Shown here: in pieces, positions 25,441 to 34,677 of the stretch
How the letters are laid out: each line of letters opens with the position of its first letter
Position numbering within the stretch: position 1 is the first letter of the stretch
Origin: JBOFDK01 sp051656485
GTDB taxonomy: Bacteria; Bacillota; Clostridia; Lachnospirales; Cellulosilyticaceae
Assembly (NCBI GenBank): GCA_051656485.1
Contig: JBOGBZ010000042.1
Location: forward strand, 1-64,000
DNA length: 64,000 nt
Direction of reading: 5' to 3'
Notes under the pieces: generated by a model
What the model saw: the letters and a program-made list of their open reading frames with translations, nothing else
Told to the model about the DNA's origin: nothing
Database searches by the model: none
Position numbers and translations under genes: made by a program

Positions 25441-26076
25441 ATGTCTATCCAACAAACTTTTTATGAAAAGCAAGCAACCACCCTTATTAAACACCTTCAA
25501 AAGAGAAATATGGAAGGAAGCTACTGTGGGACCAAAGAAGAAGCGCGTCATCTGGCACTTTCTATGATGCCCGAAGAGACAAGCATTTCATGGGGTGGCT
25601 CCATGAGTATTTTTGAAGCCGGCCTTGTAGATGCACTTTATGACAATGGAAACTACACCCTCTATGACCGTGCCAAATGTACACCTGAAGAACAAGACGA
25701 CGTGGTACGCAAAAGTTTTTTTGCTGACTTTTATCTGATGAGCAGCAACGCGATTACTCTTGATGGACAATTAGTCAATATTGATGGTCTAGGTAATCGT
25801 GTGGCTGCTATGATTTATGGTCCAAAGAAAGTCATTATGTTAGTCGGGATGAATAAAGTAGCTACTACTGTAGAAGATGCCATTCGTCGCGTACATAATG
25901 TAGCGTCTCCACAAAACACCTTACGTCTAGGCAAAGAAACACCTTGTGCAATCACCGGTATTTGCGGCAACTGCTTAAGCCCTGATTGCATCTGTATGCA
26001 AACAGTTATTACACGTAACAGCCGTATACCTGGCCGTATTCATGTCATTTTAGTCGGTGAATCATTGGGTTACTAA
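25441..26076 (+). CDS. LUD-domain protein (YkgG/LutC type)
   Basis: 211 aa. The WGGSMS and DGQLVNIDGLGNRVAAMIYGPKKVIMLVG segments (core GQLVNIDGLGNR) mark the LUD domain, found in lactate-utilisation proteins. The C-terminal CAITGICGNCLSPDCICMQ has five cysteines in a tight group and may hold a metal or cluster. No lutA or lutB is present, so lactate oxidation cannot be inferred. AGGAGG precedes the ATG; the next gene starts 42 bases later, so an operon is likely. Confidence 0.85.
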   Translation: MSIQQTFYEKQATTLIKHLQKRNMEGSYCGTKEEARHLALSMMPEETSISWGGSMSIFEAGLVDALYDNGNYTLYDRAKCTPEEQDDVVRKSFFADFYLMSSNAITLDGQLVNIDGLGNRVAAMIYGPKKVIMLVGMNKVATTVEDAIRRVHNVASPQNTLRLGKETPCAITGICGNCLSPDCICMQTVITRNSRIPGRIHVILVGESLGY

Positions 26077-26118
26077 GATGTCATCACACATTCTGAACCA
26101 ATCGAAAGGAGCTTACTT

Positions 26119-27063
26119 ATGAAACTTGTTATTATCGAACCATTAGGTGTCCCTGAAGATAAACTCATGGCACTTGCCAATACTACACTTGGCACTACTG
26201 TAGACATCGTTTATTACGATACACGTACAGAAGACACTGAGGAACTCATCCGTCGTGGTAAGGATGCGGATATCATCGCAGTGTCTAACCTGCCACTTCC
26301 TAAAGAAGTGATTGAAGGTTGTCCCAGTCTTAAGATGATTGCTGTAGCTTTTACAGGAGTTGACCACATTCCTCTAGAGACATGCCGTGAGCGCGGTATC
26401 ACCGTATGTAACTGTGCAGGCTACTCCAATGCAGCTGTATGTGACTTAGTCTTTGGGATGATCGTTTCCCTTTATCGCAATATCATTCCTTGCGACCAAG
26501 TGGTCCGTACTGGTGGTACAAAAGCGGGCCTCATTGGTTGTGAATTAGAAGGCAAAAAATTCGGCATCATCGGCACAGGTGCCATCGGTATGCGTGTGGC
26601 AAAGGTAGCTGAAGCTTTCGGCTGTGAAGTCTATGCGTACAGTCGTACCGTCAAAACTTCTGAGAGCATCCAGTATGTGGATCTCGACACACTCCTTAGC
26701 ACTTGCGATATCATCTCACTTCATGTGCCACTCACAGAGAATACCAAGCATCTCATGAATGCAGAGAAACTGGCACTTATGAAGCCAAATGCCATTCTTA
26801 TCAATACCGCACGTGGCCCTGTGGTGGATAATACAGCTTTAGCTGAAGCGCTGACACGTGGTACCCTTGCTGGTGCAGGCATCGATGTCTTTGAAGTGGA
26901 ACCGCCACTAGCGACCACTCACCCGCTCTTCCACTCACCACATACACTCGTTACCCCACACATTGCCTTTGCAACCCACGAAGCATTGGAAAAACGTGCA
27001 GTCATCGTCTTTGATAATATCAAGAACTGGCTGGCACATACACCACAAAACATCATTTGTTAG
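26119..27063 (+). CDS. D-isomer-specific 2-hydroxyacid dehydrogenase
   Basis: 314 aa NAD-dependent enzyme of the phosphoglycerate/hydroxypyruvate dehydrogenase family. NAD site GIIGTGAIGMRVAKVAEAFG near residue 150, catalytic Arg in NTARGPVVDN, Glu in GIDVFEVEPP, and His in TPHIAFATHEA are all intact. Substrate cannot be told from sequence; no C-terminal ACT domain, so it is not the long SerA. Probably in one transcript with the LUD gene. Confidence 0.9.
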   Translation: MKLVIIEPLGVPEDKLMALANTTLGTTVDIVYYDTRTEDTEELIRRGKDADIIAVSNLPLPKEVIEGCPSLKMIAVAFTGVDHIPLETCRERGITVCNCAGYSNAAVCDLVFGMIVSLYRNIIPCDQVVRTGGTKAGLIGCELEGKKFGIIGTGAIGMRVAKVAEAFGCEVYAYSRTVKTSESIQYVDLDTLLSTCDIISLHVPLTENTKHLMNAEKLALMKPNAILINTARGPVVDNTALAEALTRGTLAGAGIDVFEVEPPLATTHPLFHSPHTLVTPHIAFATHEALEKRAVIVFDNIKNWLAHTPQNIIC

Positions 27064-27071
27064 TTCACACC

Positions 27072-27103
27072 TACAAGCACAAGAGAGAGTCCTTGTGCTT
27101 GTA
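27072..27103 (+). terminator. Hairpin after the hydroxyacid dehydrogenase gene
   Basis: TACAAGCACAAG and CTTGTGCTTGTA pair over an 8-base loop. The following T run is weak (TTGTCAT). Confidence 0.5.
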
Positions 27104-27155
27104 TTGTCATATAATTATAGAATTTTTTTATTTCTTTTTATGGCGTTGGTTAATA

Positions 27156-27184
27156 TTGACACTCCTTATGGCATATGCTATTAT
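27156..27184 (+). promoter_or_regulatory. Sigma-A promoter for tRNA-Thr
   Basis: Perfect TTGACA (27156-27161), 17 bases, TATTAT (27179-27184), giving a start near 27191, 16 bases before the tRNA. Confidence 0.7.
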
Positions 27185-27206
27185 AAAGAAGTTGCAAGAC
27201 ACATAC

Positions 27207-27279
27207 GCTGTTATAGCACAGTCGGTAGTGCACTACATTGGTAGTGTAGAGGTCACCGGTTCGATTCCGGTTAACAGCT
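27207..27279 (+). tRNA. tRNA-Thr (anticodon GGU)
   Basis: A full cloverleaf folds by hand: acceptor GCTGTTA/TAACAGC, D stem GCAC/GTGC, anticodon stem CTACA/TGTAG with loop TTGGTAG, T stem ACCGG/CCGGT with TTCGATT loop. Anticodon positions 34-36 are GGT, reading ACC/ACU threonine codons. The discriminator is T and CCA is not encoded. It lies exactly between the housekeeping part and the spore-surface locus. Confidence 0.95.
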
Positions 27280-27284
27280 TGTAT

Positions 27285-27327
27285 AAAAAAAGAGTACCTT
27301 CTCATTTTTATGAAGGTACTCTTTTTT
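27285..27327. terminator. Bidirectional terminator after tRNA-Thr
   Basis: AAAAAAAGAGTACCTTC and GAAGGTACTCTTTTTT pair over a 10-base loop; serves the tRNA and the converging small gene. Confidence 0.88.
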
Positions 27328-27336
27328 ATTTCTACC

Positions 27337-27570
27337 TTATTCATTCATATATTTTTGAAGTAACTTTAATTCTTCCTTCAATACATACTCCAGTTCATTA
27401 ATTGCCTTTACTAAACAAGTAGCCGAGCTATTGGCATCTAACATATCCTCTATGCAACCACTCCTTACTATCTTGTGTAATTTTTCACTTTCGGCTGTCA
27501 ATATATTTGCCAGTGCTTTTTCTTGAAACGCAATAGATTCTATAAGCTCAGGTATTTCTCTAGATACCAT
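27337..27570 (-). CDS. Small helical protein, paralogue of the divergent gene
   Basis: 77 aa, helical. Its core, SIAFQEKALANILTAESEKL then DMLDANSSATCLVKAINELE, resembles small Bacillus cereus-group proteins with a SIALEELGLSHIINAEGEKIQ core that are often encoded near collagen-like exosporium genes (from memory). The divergent gene at 27731 has the same layout. GAGGAGG precedes the ATG. Likely spore-surface associated; no molecular function known. Confidence 0.6.
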   Translation of the reverse strand: MVSREIPELIESIAFQEKALANILTAESEKLHKIVRSGCIEDMLDANSSATCLVKAINELEYVLKEELKLLQKYMNE

Positions 27571-27730
27571 TTTGTTTCCTCCTCATACTTTCTCACTTAT
27601 ACTATATTCATCTTCTCTCCTAATGGCTACTTAATCTACCAATATCTAAGATATTTTATAATTAATTAACATTATCCTTCTCTGTTGAATAGACTATTAT
27701 TAAGATTTATAGAACCCAAAGGAGTTTTTT

Positions 27731-28027
27731 ATGAACTGTAACGACATTTCAAAAAATATTGCTCTTACCCAGTTAAGTATTGCACACATTCTTAATGAGA
27801 CAGGCAATAACTTGCAAAAAGCTGTTGATGTTTCCGATAACATCTGTGATTTGCTTCACGCAAATGAATCGACCATTTCTACCATACAATATATAACGGC
27901 TCTCCAGACGTCTCTTTATCAACAACTTCAACAACTTTTCGAACATACTTGTGATTATACTGACTCCCAAACTACAGACTCTGATTATTATTATTGCTCA
28001 TCTTGTAATTGTTATCACCCTTATTAA
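27731..28027 (+). CDS. Small helical protein with Tyr/Cys tail
   Basis: 98 aa. Residues 1-75 match the divergent neighbour (A-x-x-x-ILNETGNNLQKAV, then DLLHANESTISTIQYITALQ). The tail is different, with acidic and Ser/Thr residues followed by DYYYCSSCNCYHPY, a Tyr/Cys-rich end that would suit cross-linking. Promoter candidate TTGAAT-17-TATAGA lies just upstream. AGGAG precedes the ATG. Confidence 0.6.
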   Translation: MNCNDISKNIALTQLSIAHILNETGNNLQKAVDVSDNICDLLHANESTISTIQYITALQTSLYQQLQQLFEHTCDYTDSQTTDSDYYYCSSCNCYHPY

Positions 28028-28032
28028 AATTT

Positions 28033-28071
28033 AAAAGTCAATGCCGTTATTTCTTATAGGCATTGACTTTT
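28033..28071. terminator. Bidirectional terminator
   Basis: AAAAGTCAATGCC paired with GGCATTGACTTTT over a 13-base loop between converging genes. Confidence 0.85.
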
Positions 28072-28075
28072 ATTC

Positions 28076-29356
28076 TTATTCTAGTAGTAGTTGAAATTGA
28101 TTTTCCCATATCCATTCCTTCGTAAACTGTGTCCGTGCCATGGTCTTAGCTTTCAGTGGATTACTTTCTCGCATCAGTGTCCCAATCTCTTTGCCACGCT
28201 CATCATAGTAAAGCTTCTCACTAGGGTGATACTGCTGCTTCGTATCATACCCATAATGGTGTGCATCCCATTCCATAAAATAGGCTCCTAGCACTTTGCC
28301 TATTTCTTCTAATGCTGGTACACATTTATTCACCACGATAAAATTGCCTCGACTTGCTGCCTCGATAACCGTTAACCCAAATGTTTCTGAAAAGGACGGA
28401 CAAATATATAAATTGGATAACGTAAACAAATCTAGTACCCCTTGCCTTGGGAAACCATTAGGATAACCATATTCACTGGTAAAGATAAGATCTTCAGGTG
28501 CTAAACCATAAAAATCAGCAACATATCGAATAGCTTTCTTATAATCTTCAGCAGGTGTATCCATACATGGGAAGTCACAGAAGATGACTTTCACCGTCTT
28601 CTCATTAACTCTTTTGATACTCCCTGCTAATGCTGCTACTTTCTCAAATTTTTTCCCTGTGGAAAACCTACCTGCATAAACGATTAATATTTCTGGAGCA
28701 GTTAAATCTACTTCTTTATGCAGCTTTTGGACAGCTTCTCCTAATGACTCTACCATCGGTACGATGTTGTACACCACCTGACACCTTGCTTCTGCTACTT
28801 GATACTGCTTGGCTAGAGCTGGTATTCCTGAGTACGATGGATAGGCAAATACAGTCTTTGGCATAGCGGTATATCTCCCCTCCATCCCCTCAGCCATTTT
28901 CAATGGCCTTTGGGTTGGAAACGAATGTGTAAATGCCACAAACCTTAACTTAGGGAAGAGAGGTTGTACTTTTCGAATAGCTATATTGTGTACATAATGC
29001 CACCCTTGATAAAGAATATCATGCATCATACACACCTTCACATCACTCAAAGCTTCTTTAAATTGCTCTGCAAAAAAATCTACTTCTTCATAAAAAGTCT
29101 TATGAAGTTTTTGGTCTGGACTGCTATAGTCATACCATTGTATTTGTTTGCCACTTCGTTCATTCCTAATCTTTATCCATTGGATACGTTCGTCTAAGAA
29201 ACTTCCCCAGCGTTCATGATCAGGGCAGTTCTCCGTCACAATCATCTTAACTTCTATATCATGCTCAAGTAACATTTGCACGTGTGTTTCTACGACATTC
29301 ACCAAAGAGTACGTAGATGCTAATCCATTAAACATCGTCAGTATTGCTACTTTCAA
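28076..29356 (-). CDS. GT4-like glycosyltransferase, tandem copy 2
   Basis: 426 aa GT-B fold enzyme. The N-terminal MKVAILTMFNGLASTYSLVN part is the acceptor domain; the C-terminal nucleotide-sugar domain shows the GT4 pattern PSFSETFGLTVIEAASRGNF, with the paired glutamates (near residue 345). It is a close paralogue of the gene 4 bases upstream. The start is TTG after GGAGGTG. Sugar and acceptor are unknown; the locus suggests glycosylation of spore-surface proteins. Confidence 0.82.
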   Translation of the reverse strand: MKVAILTMFNGLASTYSLVNVVETHVQMLLEHDIEVKMIVTENCPDHERWGSFLDERIQWIKIRNERSGKQIQWYDYSSPDQKLHKTFYEEVDFFAEQFKEALSDVKVCMMHDILYQGWHYVHNIAIRKVQPLFPKLRFVAFTHSFPTQRPLKMAEGMEGRYTAMPKTVFAYPSYSGIPALAKQYQVAEARCQVVYNIVPMVESLGEAVQKLHKEVDLTAPEILIVYAGRFSTGKKFEKVAALAGSIKRVNEKTVKVIFCDFPCMDTPAEDYKKAIRYVADFYGLAPEDLIFTSEYGYPNGFPRQGVLDLFTLSNLYICPSFSETFGLTVIEAASRGNFIVVNKCVPALEEIGKVLGAYFMEWDAHHYGYDTKQQYHPSEKLYYDERGKEIGTLMRESNPLKAKTMARTQFTKEWIWENQFQLLLE

Positions 29357-29360
29357 AATC

Positions 29361-30644
29361 TTACACCTCCAATAACGGCTTTAGTTGATTTTCCCATATC
29401 CATTCCCTATTTAAGCGTTGTCTTACGACAGTCTTGGCATAACACACCCGATCATCTCGCATGAGGTCAGCAACTATTTTACTATGTTCTTCATAGTACG
29501 CCTTTTCTGATGGATGATAATTTTGTTTGGTATCAAAGCCATAATTACGTGCATCCCATTTCATAAAATACGCATGGAGCAATTGCCCTGCTTCTTCAAG
29601 TGCAGGGACACATTCATTCAGCACGAGAAAATTCCCACGGCTAGCGGCTTCTAGTGTTGTAAGCGAGAATCCTTCAGAGTAAGATGGACATACAAATAGA
29701 TTCGACAAACTAAATAAATCTAATATACTTTGATGTGCAATCCCCATGGGATACCCTAACTCTGAAGTAAATACCAATTCTCCCTCATCTAATCCATAGA
29801 GCCTTCCTTCTTTTTTGATTTTTTTCTTATAATCATAACCTTTCGTTCGCTGATCTGGTACATCGCAAAAAACGACTTGAACAGTCTGTTCATTGATCAC
29901 CTTCAAACATCCTGCAAAAGCCGCCACCTTCTCAAATTTTTTTCCTTCTGATAACCTCCCCGGATAGATAATAAGTACATCACTTCTAAGTAAATTCACT
30001 TGCCGATGTATCTCTTTTACTTCTTCTGATACATGCTCCATCAAACTCGGTGAATTATATACTACCTGGCATTTCCCTCTCGCGACATTGTACTGTGCTG
30101 CTAGCGCTGGAATTCCCGAACTACTTGGATAGACATACCTTGTTCGAGGCATTGGGGTATATCTACCTTCAAACCCTGCATTCAATTGAATGGGTCTATT
30201 AACTGGGAATGAATGTGCGAAGGCGATAAATGCCACATCATCTAAATTTTCTTGTGCCTGTCTTATGGCTATATTGTATACGTATTGAATGCCTGTATAA
30301 AGTGTATCATGCATGATACATACTTCCACGTCTTGTAGTGCCTCTTCAAATTGCTTTGCAAAAAAGTCTACCTCTTCAGCAAAGGTAGCATGTAATTTTC
30401 CATTTGGCATATCATAATTTTGAAGTTGTATTTGCCTTCCGTTTAATGTGTGTGAGATACCTACCCACTCAATACGTTCATCTGCATAAATCCCTTTCCG
30501 CTCACACGCCATACAACTCTCTGCTACGATTAATTTCACCTCAATCCCGTCATTGAGTAGCATATATAAATGCTCTGCAACAACATTGGTAACGGAGTAT
30601 GTTTCTATAAGCCCCGTAAACATCGTTAATATTGCTACTTTCAC
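29361..30644 (-). CDS. GT4-like glycosyltransferase, tandem copy 1
   Basis: 427 aa, the same architecture as the next gene with an equivalent PSYSEGFSLTTLEAASRGNF donor-site segment. The two have the same length and share motifs throughout, so they arose by tandem duplication and may now add different sugars. GTG start after AGGAGG. The upstream region holds CATATAAATAGAAAG, a string also found upstream of the DUF1835-like gene (47.7 kb). Confidence 0.82.
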   Translation of the reverse strand: MKVAILTMFTGLIETYSVTNVVAEHLYMLLNDGIEVKLIVAESCMACERKGIYADERIEWVGISHTLNGRQIQLQNYDMPNGKLHATFAEEVDFFAKQFEEALQDVEVCIMHDTLYTGIQYVYNIAIRQAQENLDDVAFIAFAHSFPVNRPIQLNAGFEGRYTPMPRTRYVYPSSSGIPALAAQYNVARGKCQVVYNSPSLMEHVSEEVKEIHRQVNLLRSDVLIIYPGRLSEGKKFEKVAAFAGCLKVINEQTVQVVFCDVPDQRTKGYDYKKKIKKEGRLYGLDEGELVFTSELGYPMGIAHQSILDLFSLSNLFVCPSYSEGFSLTTLEAASRGNFLVLNECVPALEEAGQLLHAYFMKWDARNYGFDTKQNYHPSEKAYYEEHSKIVADLMRDDRVCYAKTVVRQRLNREWIWENQLKPLLEV

Positions 30645-30805
30645 CCAACCCCTCCTTGTATCACTTAAGTGTTCTTTCTATTTATATGTATCCGCCAAAT
30701 ACTCCATGCTTTTTAGCGTAAAAAAGATCGAGTAGGCGCTAAATAATCGAAATAGCCACTGGCTTCAATGCTGTCCATAAAACCTTATTCTTTAACTACT
30801 TAGGA

Positions 30806-30827
30806 GGATTGCATGCTAATGCAATCC
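30806..30827 (-). terminator. Hairpin after the GLUG-repeat gene
   Basis: GGATTGCAT, loop, ATGCAATCC, a perfect 9-bp stem 13 bases after the stop codon. No T run follows on the minus strand, so termination is uncertain. Confidence 0.4.
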
Positions 30828-30840
30828 CCCCTTTTATAAC

Positions 30841-33249
30841 CTATGACCTAATGCGCAAATTCCATACACCCATATGATTAGGATTATTCTTCTCTAATGC
30901 ACGCATTGACTCTTGTAATTCAATCTCTTCAGTTGCCTTATTTACCATTTTTCTCCTATGGGCTGTTTCGTTAGTGTCTACCTTTTCTTTTGACCTCTCC
31001 TCTATTTTTTCTTCTCTTCTGCTCTTATTTGCTTGAGATACGATAAACGTATAGGTAATCGTCTTACCATCTTCTGTTATTTTGACACCTGTGCGTGTTT
31101 CTAAAGTCTTATCAAAGAAATAATATGCCGTTGGTGCACTTAATGTAGCTTTATAAATATATATTTTGTCCTCCTCTACCACACTTACTCCATCTACCGA
31201 TATTAGATGATTATCTACATCATAAACCTGCCACATTGGTCTAAGGACCATTCCCTCTACATTAGTTCTTACTTCACTCGATTCAGGTAATGTTATAGCA
31301 TCCCCTATCCCTATCTCTTCCTTTGCCATAGATGGCTCTCCATACAATTTTGTAATAATAATGTGATTCGTATAAACCCGCTTTTTCGTAATGCTACTTG
31401 CCCCTTCTTTAGCAGTCTCCATAAGACGCTGATACACGATATAATCTGTATACGGCTCAAGTTCTCCAAACTTTATTTCTTGCCTAAATATTTTTGGTAC
31501 CTCCTCTATTTCTCTTCCAAGTGCATATTCATATCCCTTAATTTTCTTGATGCGGATAGTCTGGGAAGTTACATCTTCTACTACTGGCACTAGCACTTCC
31601 CCCACATAAGGATATTTCTTAATCTCTTCCGTAATCTGGTAAACCTCTCCTAATGCATCGGGGGTTGTTACCTCTACTACTAGATACTTGCCTATATCCT
31701 CTACCGTAGGTTGATATGTTTGATTTGTACTGAGTACTATACTATAGTCTATTCCTACTTTACTATCTGTTGTAGACCTATACCACCTATACACCAAGCG
31801 AGATGTTATTTTCAATTGCCTTGCATCTACAACAACAGGTACATCTATTCGTGGTGGATTCCCTTGTCTAAAGACAATTTCCCCTTGTTGCTCTGGCAAA
31901 ATAATTGGTTCAAAATCAATACGTATCTCTAACTTCATACTTTTTTGTGCTTTATCTCTATTAATAAAAGCTTCTTGATTTTCACCTGCAAAAACTTCTG
32001 TTTCCTCAAATGCATAACCTGCCTTAGCTTCAAGGTACAACATTAACTTATAAGCTGTACTATAAATACACATTGTATGTGCTGGCTCCCAGCGTACTTC
32101 TTGTATACTATAATTTGTATCATGTGTTTTAAATGTTTGCTGTAGTTTTTCTCCCACTATAAGTTTATTTACTGCCAAAGAAACCACATGAATGATCTTA
32201 AGATTTTTTAAATGCTCTACCATTTCATCTTGTTGATTGGTTAGTCCTACAAGAATAGGTAGCTTCCCTTGTCTTAAAATCCACCCATTGCCATAATTAA
32301 ATTCTTTCGTCAAATAGGTAACCTCTGTATTAATAGCTTCTCGCGTTAAATCTTCACCATCTTTGTTTAGTAAAGTTCCATTTTTTTGGTACTGCCCATT
32401 AACTAACATCTCTAAAAAAGCATAGTTGATGCCCATTCCACTTTCTTCTCCGCTGATCCTTCCAATAATACTTCCTTCAATCGCTTCATTTAAGGCAATA
32501 CAATTAGTCGTATTATTTTTTTCGCTCTGTGTTTCACCATGTTTTTCGCTTTTCCCTACAATGCCTCCTATAAAGCTTTCACCTTTCAGCCTCATTATAC
32601 TATAGCAACTCCGTATAGAGCTTCCTGTACCATTATATCCTACAATACCACCCAGACACCCTTTCTGCATCTTGCCTTCTCCTTCTGTATAGCAATGCTC
32701 CACAACAGATTTATAGCCATTATACCCCACTATCCCCCCTATTGTTTTTCCTTCCCCTTCTATACTTATAGAAGCATAGCAATGCCTGATATAATTGTAA
32801 TAATCTGCATAGCCTATAAGCCCACCGCCATAGCTTCCCTGCATTATAATTGTTCCTTTCACAAAGCACTTCTCTACCGTACTATTGGCACTTATTTTCC
32901 CGACTAGCCCTCCTACGTATTCTCTTCCATGGACAAGGCAATCTATAATGCCTATATTTTTAATTTCACTATATTCTACTATGCCAAATAGACCTATATA
33001 ATCTTTTTGATTAAGTTGTATTTTCATCTGTGTAATAAGATGCCCATCCCCATCAAAACAGCCTCTAAAAGGATATCGCTCATTACCTATAGGTGACCAG
33101 TTTCTTCCTATTAATGTAATATCTTGTACAAGTTTTACATGGACCTTCTCTTCTTCTAACTCCCCACTATTCACCTTATCACGCAACACTTCCATATCTA
33201 CTATGGAGCTTATAATATACGGTTCTATAGCCTTCCCTGTTCCTTTCAT
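30841..33249 (-). CDS. GLUG-repeat beta-helix protein, spore-surface candidate
   Basis: 802 aa. Residues about 5-110 follow the pattern of GLUG proteins (PYIISS, WSPIGN, FRGCFDGDGHLI), then four or five GLUG repeats (YVGGLVGKISANSTVEKCFV and variants up to about residue 235) predicted to build a beta-helix. The middle has Ig-like beta domains (about 340-560). The tail (740-790) is highly charged. There is no signal peptide, unlike most GLUG proteins, and a near sigma-K element lies upstream, so assembly from the mother cell is plausible. Confidence 0.75.
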   Translation of the reverse strand: MKGTGKAIEPYIISSIVDMEVLRDKVNSGELEEEKVHVKLVQDITLIGRNWSPIGNERYPFRGCFDGDGHLITQMKIQLNQKDYIGLFGIVEYSEIKNIGIIDCLVHGREYVGGLVGKISANSTVEKCFVKGTIIMQGSYGGGLIGYADYYNYIRHCYASISIEGEGKTIGGIVGYNGYKSVVEHCYTEGEGKMQKGCLGGIVGYNGTGSSIRSCYSIMRLKGESFIGGIVGKSEKHGETQSEKNNTTNCIALNEAIEGSIIGRISGEESGMGINYAFLEMLVNGQYQKNGTLLNKDGEDLTREAINTEVTYLTKEFNYGNGWILRQGKLPILVGLTNQQDEMVEHLKNLKIIHVVSLAVNKLIVGEKLQQTFKTHDTNYSIQEVRWEPAHTMCIYSTAYKLMLYLEAKAGYAFEETEVFAGENQEAFINRDKAQKSMKLEIRIDFEPIILPEQQGEIVFRQGNPPRIDVPVVVDARQLKITSRLVYRWYRSTTDSKVGIDYSIVLSTNQTYQPTVEDIGKYLVVEVTTPDALGEVYQITEEIKKYPYVGEVLVPVVEDVTSQTIRIKKIKGYEYALGREIEEVPKIFRQEIKFGELEPYTDYIVYQRLMETAKEGASSITKKRVYTNHIIITKLYGEPSMAKEEIGIGDAITLPESSEVRTNVEGMVLRPMWQVYDVDNHLISVDGVSVVEEDKIYIYKATLSAPTAYYFFDKTLETRTGVKITEDGKTITYTFIVSQANKSRREEKIEERSKEKVDTNETAHRRKMVNKATEEIELQESMRALEKNNPNHMGVWNLRIRS

Positions 33250-33293
33250 TCTTTTTCCCCCTCTTTATCTCTAACTTTTTCACTAGCTATAAT

Positions 33294-33320
33294 AAATATA
33301 TGTTTTTTAATTAGAAAAGT
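33294..33320 (-). promoter_or_regulatory. Near-consensus sigma-K-like promoter, GLUG gene
   Basis: On the minus strand AC, 16 bases, CATATATTT (last base T instead of A), 45 bases before the ATG. Confidence 0.4.
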
Positions 33321-33397
33321 ACCATATTTTTACACCTTAATCTTCTATCTTTCTCCTGCATCTCATATATATAAAAAAATATGAAAGGAGCATGTCC

Positions 33398-34609
33398 ATG
33401 CATTCCTATACAATCCAATTTGACAATGCGGCCACCACACCTCCTCTTCCTGCTGTTAATACCGCTGTTCAGAAAGCCCTTATACACTATGCTTCTCTTA
33501 ATCGTAGCACTAGTACTGATAGTGATTTTTCCACCCTTACTTATGCCCGTACCAAACAATCCATTTTGTCTTTTCTAGGTCTTTCCACACCACAAGACTA
33601 TACCGTTGTTTATACCAAAAATACAACAGAGGGTATCAATCTTTTAGCTCATACACTTATTAAAGACAAAAATACAAAAGTTCTCCTTACGCGTATGGAG
33701 CACCACTCTAACGACCTTCCTTGGCGTTACCATGCAACTCCAGAATATGTAGAGATTGACCCTCTAGGTCGACTCGATTTAGAAGACCTTCAACGTCACT
33801 TAGAAGCTTCACAAGGGGATATAGCCTATGTCTGTGTAACGGCTGCTTCTAACGTAACTGGCTACGAAACTCCCATTCATCAAATTGCTAAATTAGCACA
33901 TCATTACAATGCCCAAATCATTGTTGATGCTGCACAACTGGTAGCTCATAAGCCTATCAACATGCTAGGCAACTCAAAAGAAGAAGCCCTTGACTACTTG
34001 GTCTTTTCCGGTCACAAAATGTATGCCCCCTATGGCTCAGGTGTTATTGTCGGTCGTTTTCCTCCTAGTGCTACCCTTAATCCTTTTATACTAGGTGGGG
34101 GTACTGTACGGCAGGTAACCGATACACAGTATCTCCCCTCTGATGCTCCTCATGGTCTTGAAGGGGGTACACAAAATCTACTCGGGGCTATAGCTATTGA
34201 AGCTGCTCTACAAGAAATCCTTCGTCGGGGCTTCCCTTCTATTGTGGCACATGAAACAAAGCTCCAAACATATCTTATAGAAAATCTTCGTGACCTCCGC
34301 CATATTATTCTTTATGGTGATAGCTATAACTTTACAGATCGATTAGGCGTCATCCCCTTTAATATCAAAGGCATACCTTACGGTGAAGTATCCTCTCGTT
34401 TATCTCAGCAGTTTCATATAGCTACACGCTGTGGCAAAATGTGTGCTCATCCCTATGTTGAACGCCTACTCCATACATCTCCTGAAACCGTTCAACATGT
34501 CCCTCACTATTATGGTGAAGAAGGTATGGTTCGCATAAGTATTGGCCTTCTTAATACCCTTGAAGATTGCACCTATTTACTTGAAATATTAGCTACACAC
34601 TTCCATTAA
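33398..34609 (+). CDS. Class V aminotransferase, cysteine-desulfurase-like
   Basis: About 403 aa PLP enzyme. DNAATTPPLP near the start, PLP-binding Lys in VFSGHKMYAPYGSG (near residue 208), and ATRCGKMCAHPY near the end, where SufS-type enzymes have the catalytic Cys loop. It also resembles isopenicillin-N-epimerase-like members, so desulfurase activity is not certain. ATG 33398 is 7 bases from AGGAG; the ATG at 33392 is too close. It is the only catabolic-looking enzyme in the spore locus. Confidence 0.82.
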   Translation: MHSYTIQFDNAATTPPLPAVNTAVQKALIHYASLNRSTSTDSDFSTLTYARTKQSILSFLGLSTPQDYTVVYTKNTTEGINLLAHTLIKDKNTKVLLTRMEHHSNDLPWRYHATPEYVEIDPLGRLDLEDLQRHLEASQGDIAYVCVTAASNVTGYETPIHQIAKLAHHYNAQIIVDAAQLVAHKPINMLGNSKEEALDYLVFSGHKMYAPYGSGVIVGRFPPSATLNPFILGGGTVRQVTDTQYLPSDAPHGLEGGTQNLLGAIAIEAALQEILRRGFPSIVAHETKLQTYLIENLRDLRHIILYGDSYNFTDRLGVIPFNIKGIPYGEVSSRLSQQFHIATRCGKMCAHPYVERLLHTSPETVQHVPHYYGEEGMVRISIGLLNTLEDCTYLLEILATHFH

Positions 34610-34656
34610 GAAAAGTGGATATCGCACCTTGCGATACCCACTTTTCTTAGTTTTTA
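34608..34656 (+). terminator. Terminator of the class V aminotransferase gene
   Basis: AAGAAAAGTGG and CCACTTTTCTT close a hairpin with inner ATCGCA/TGCGAT pairing, followed by TTTTT. Confidence 0.85.
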
Positions 34657-34677
34657 TTATCTTATTAGGCTTTTGGG

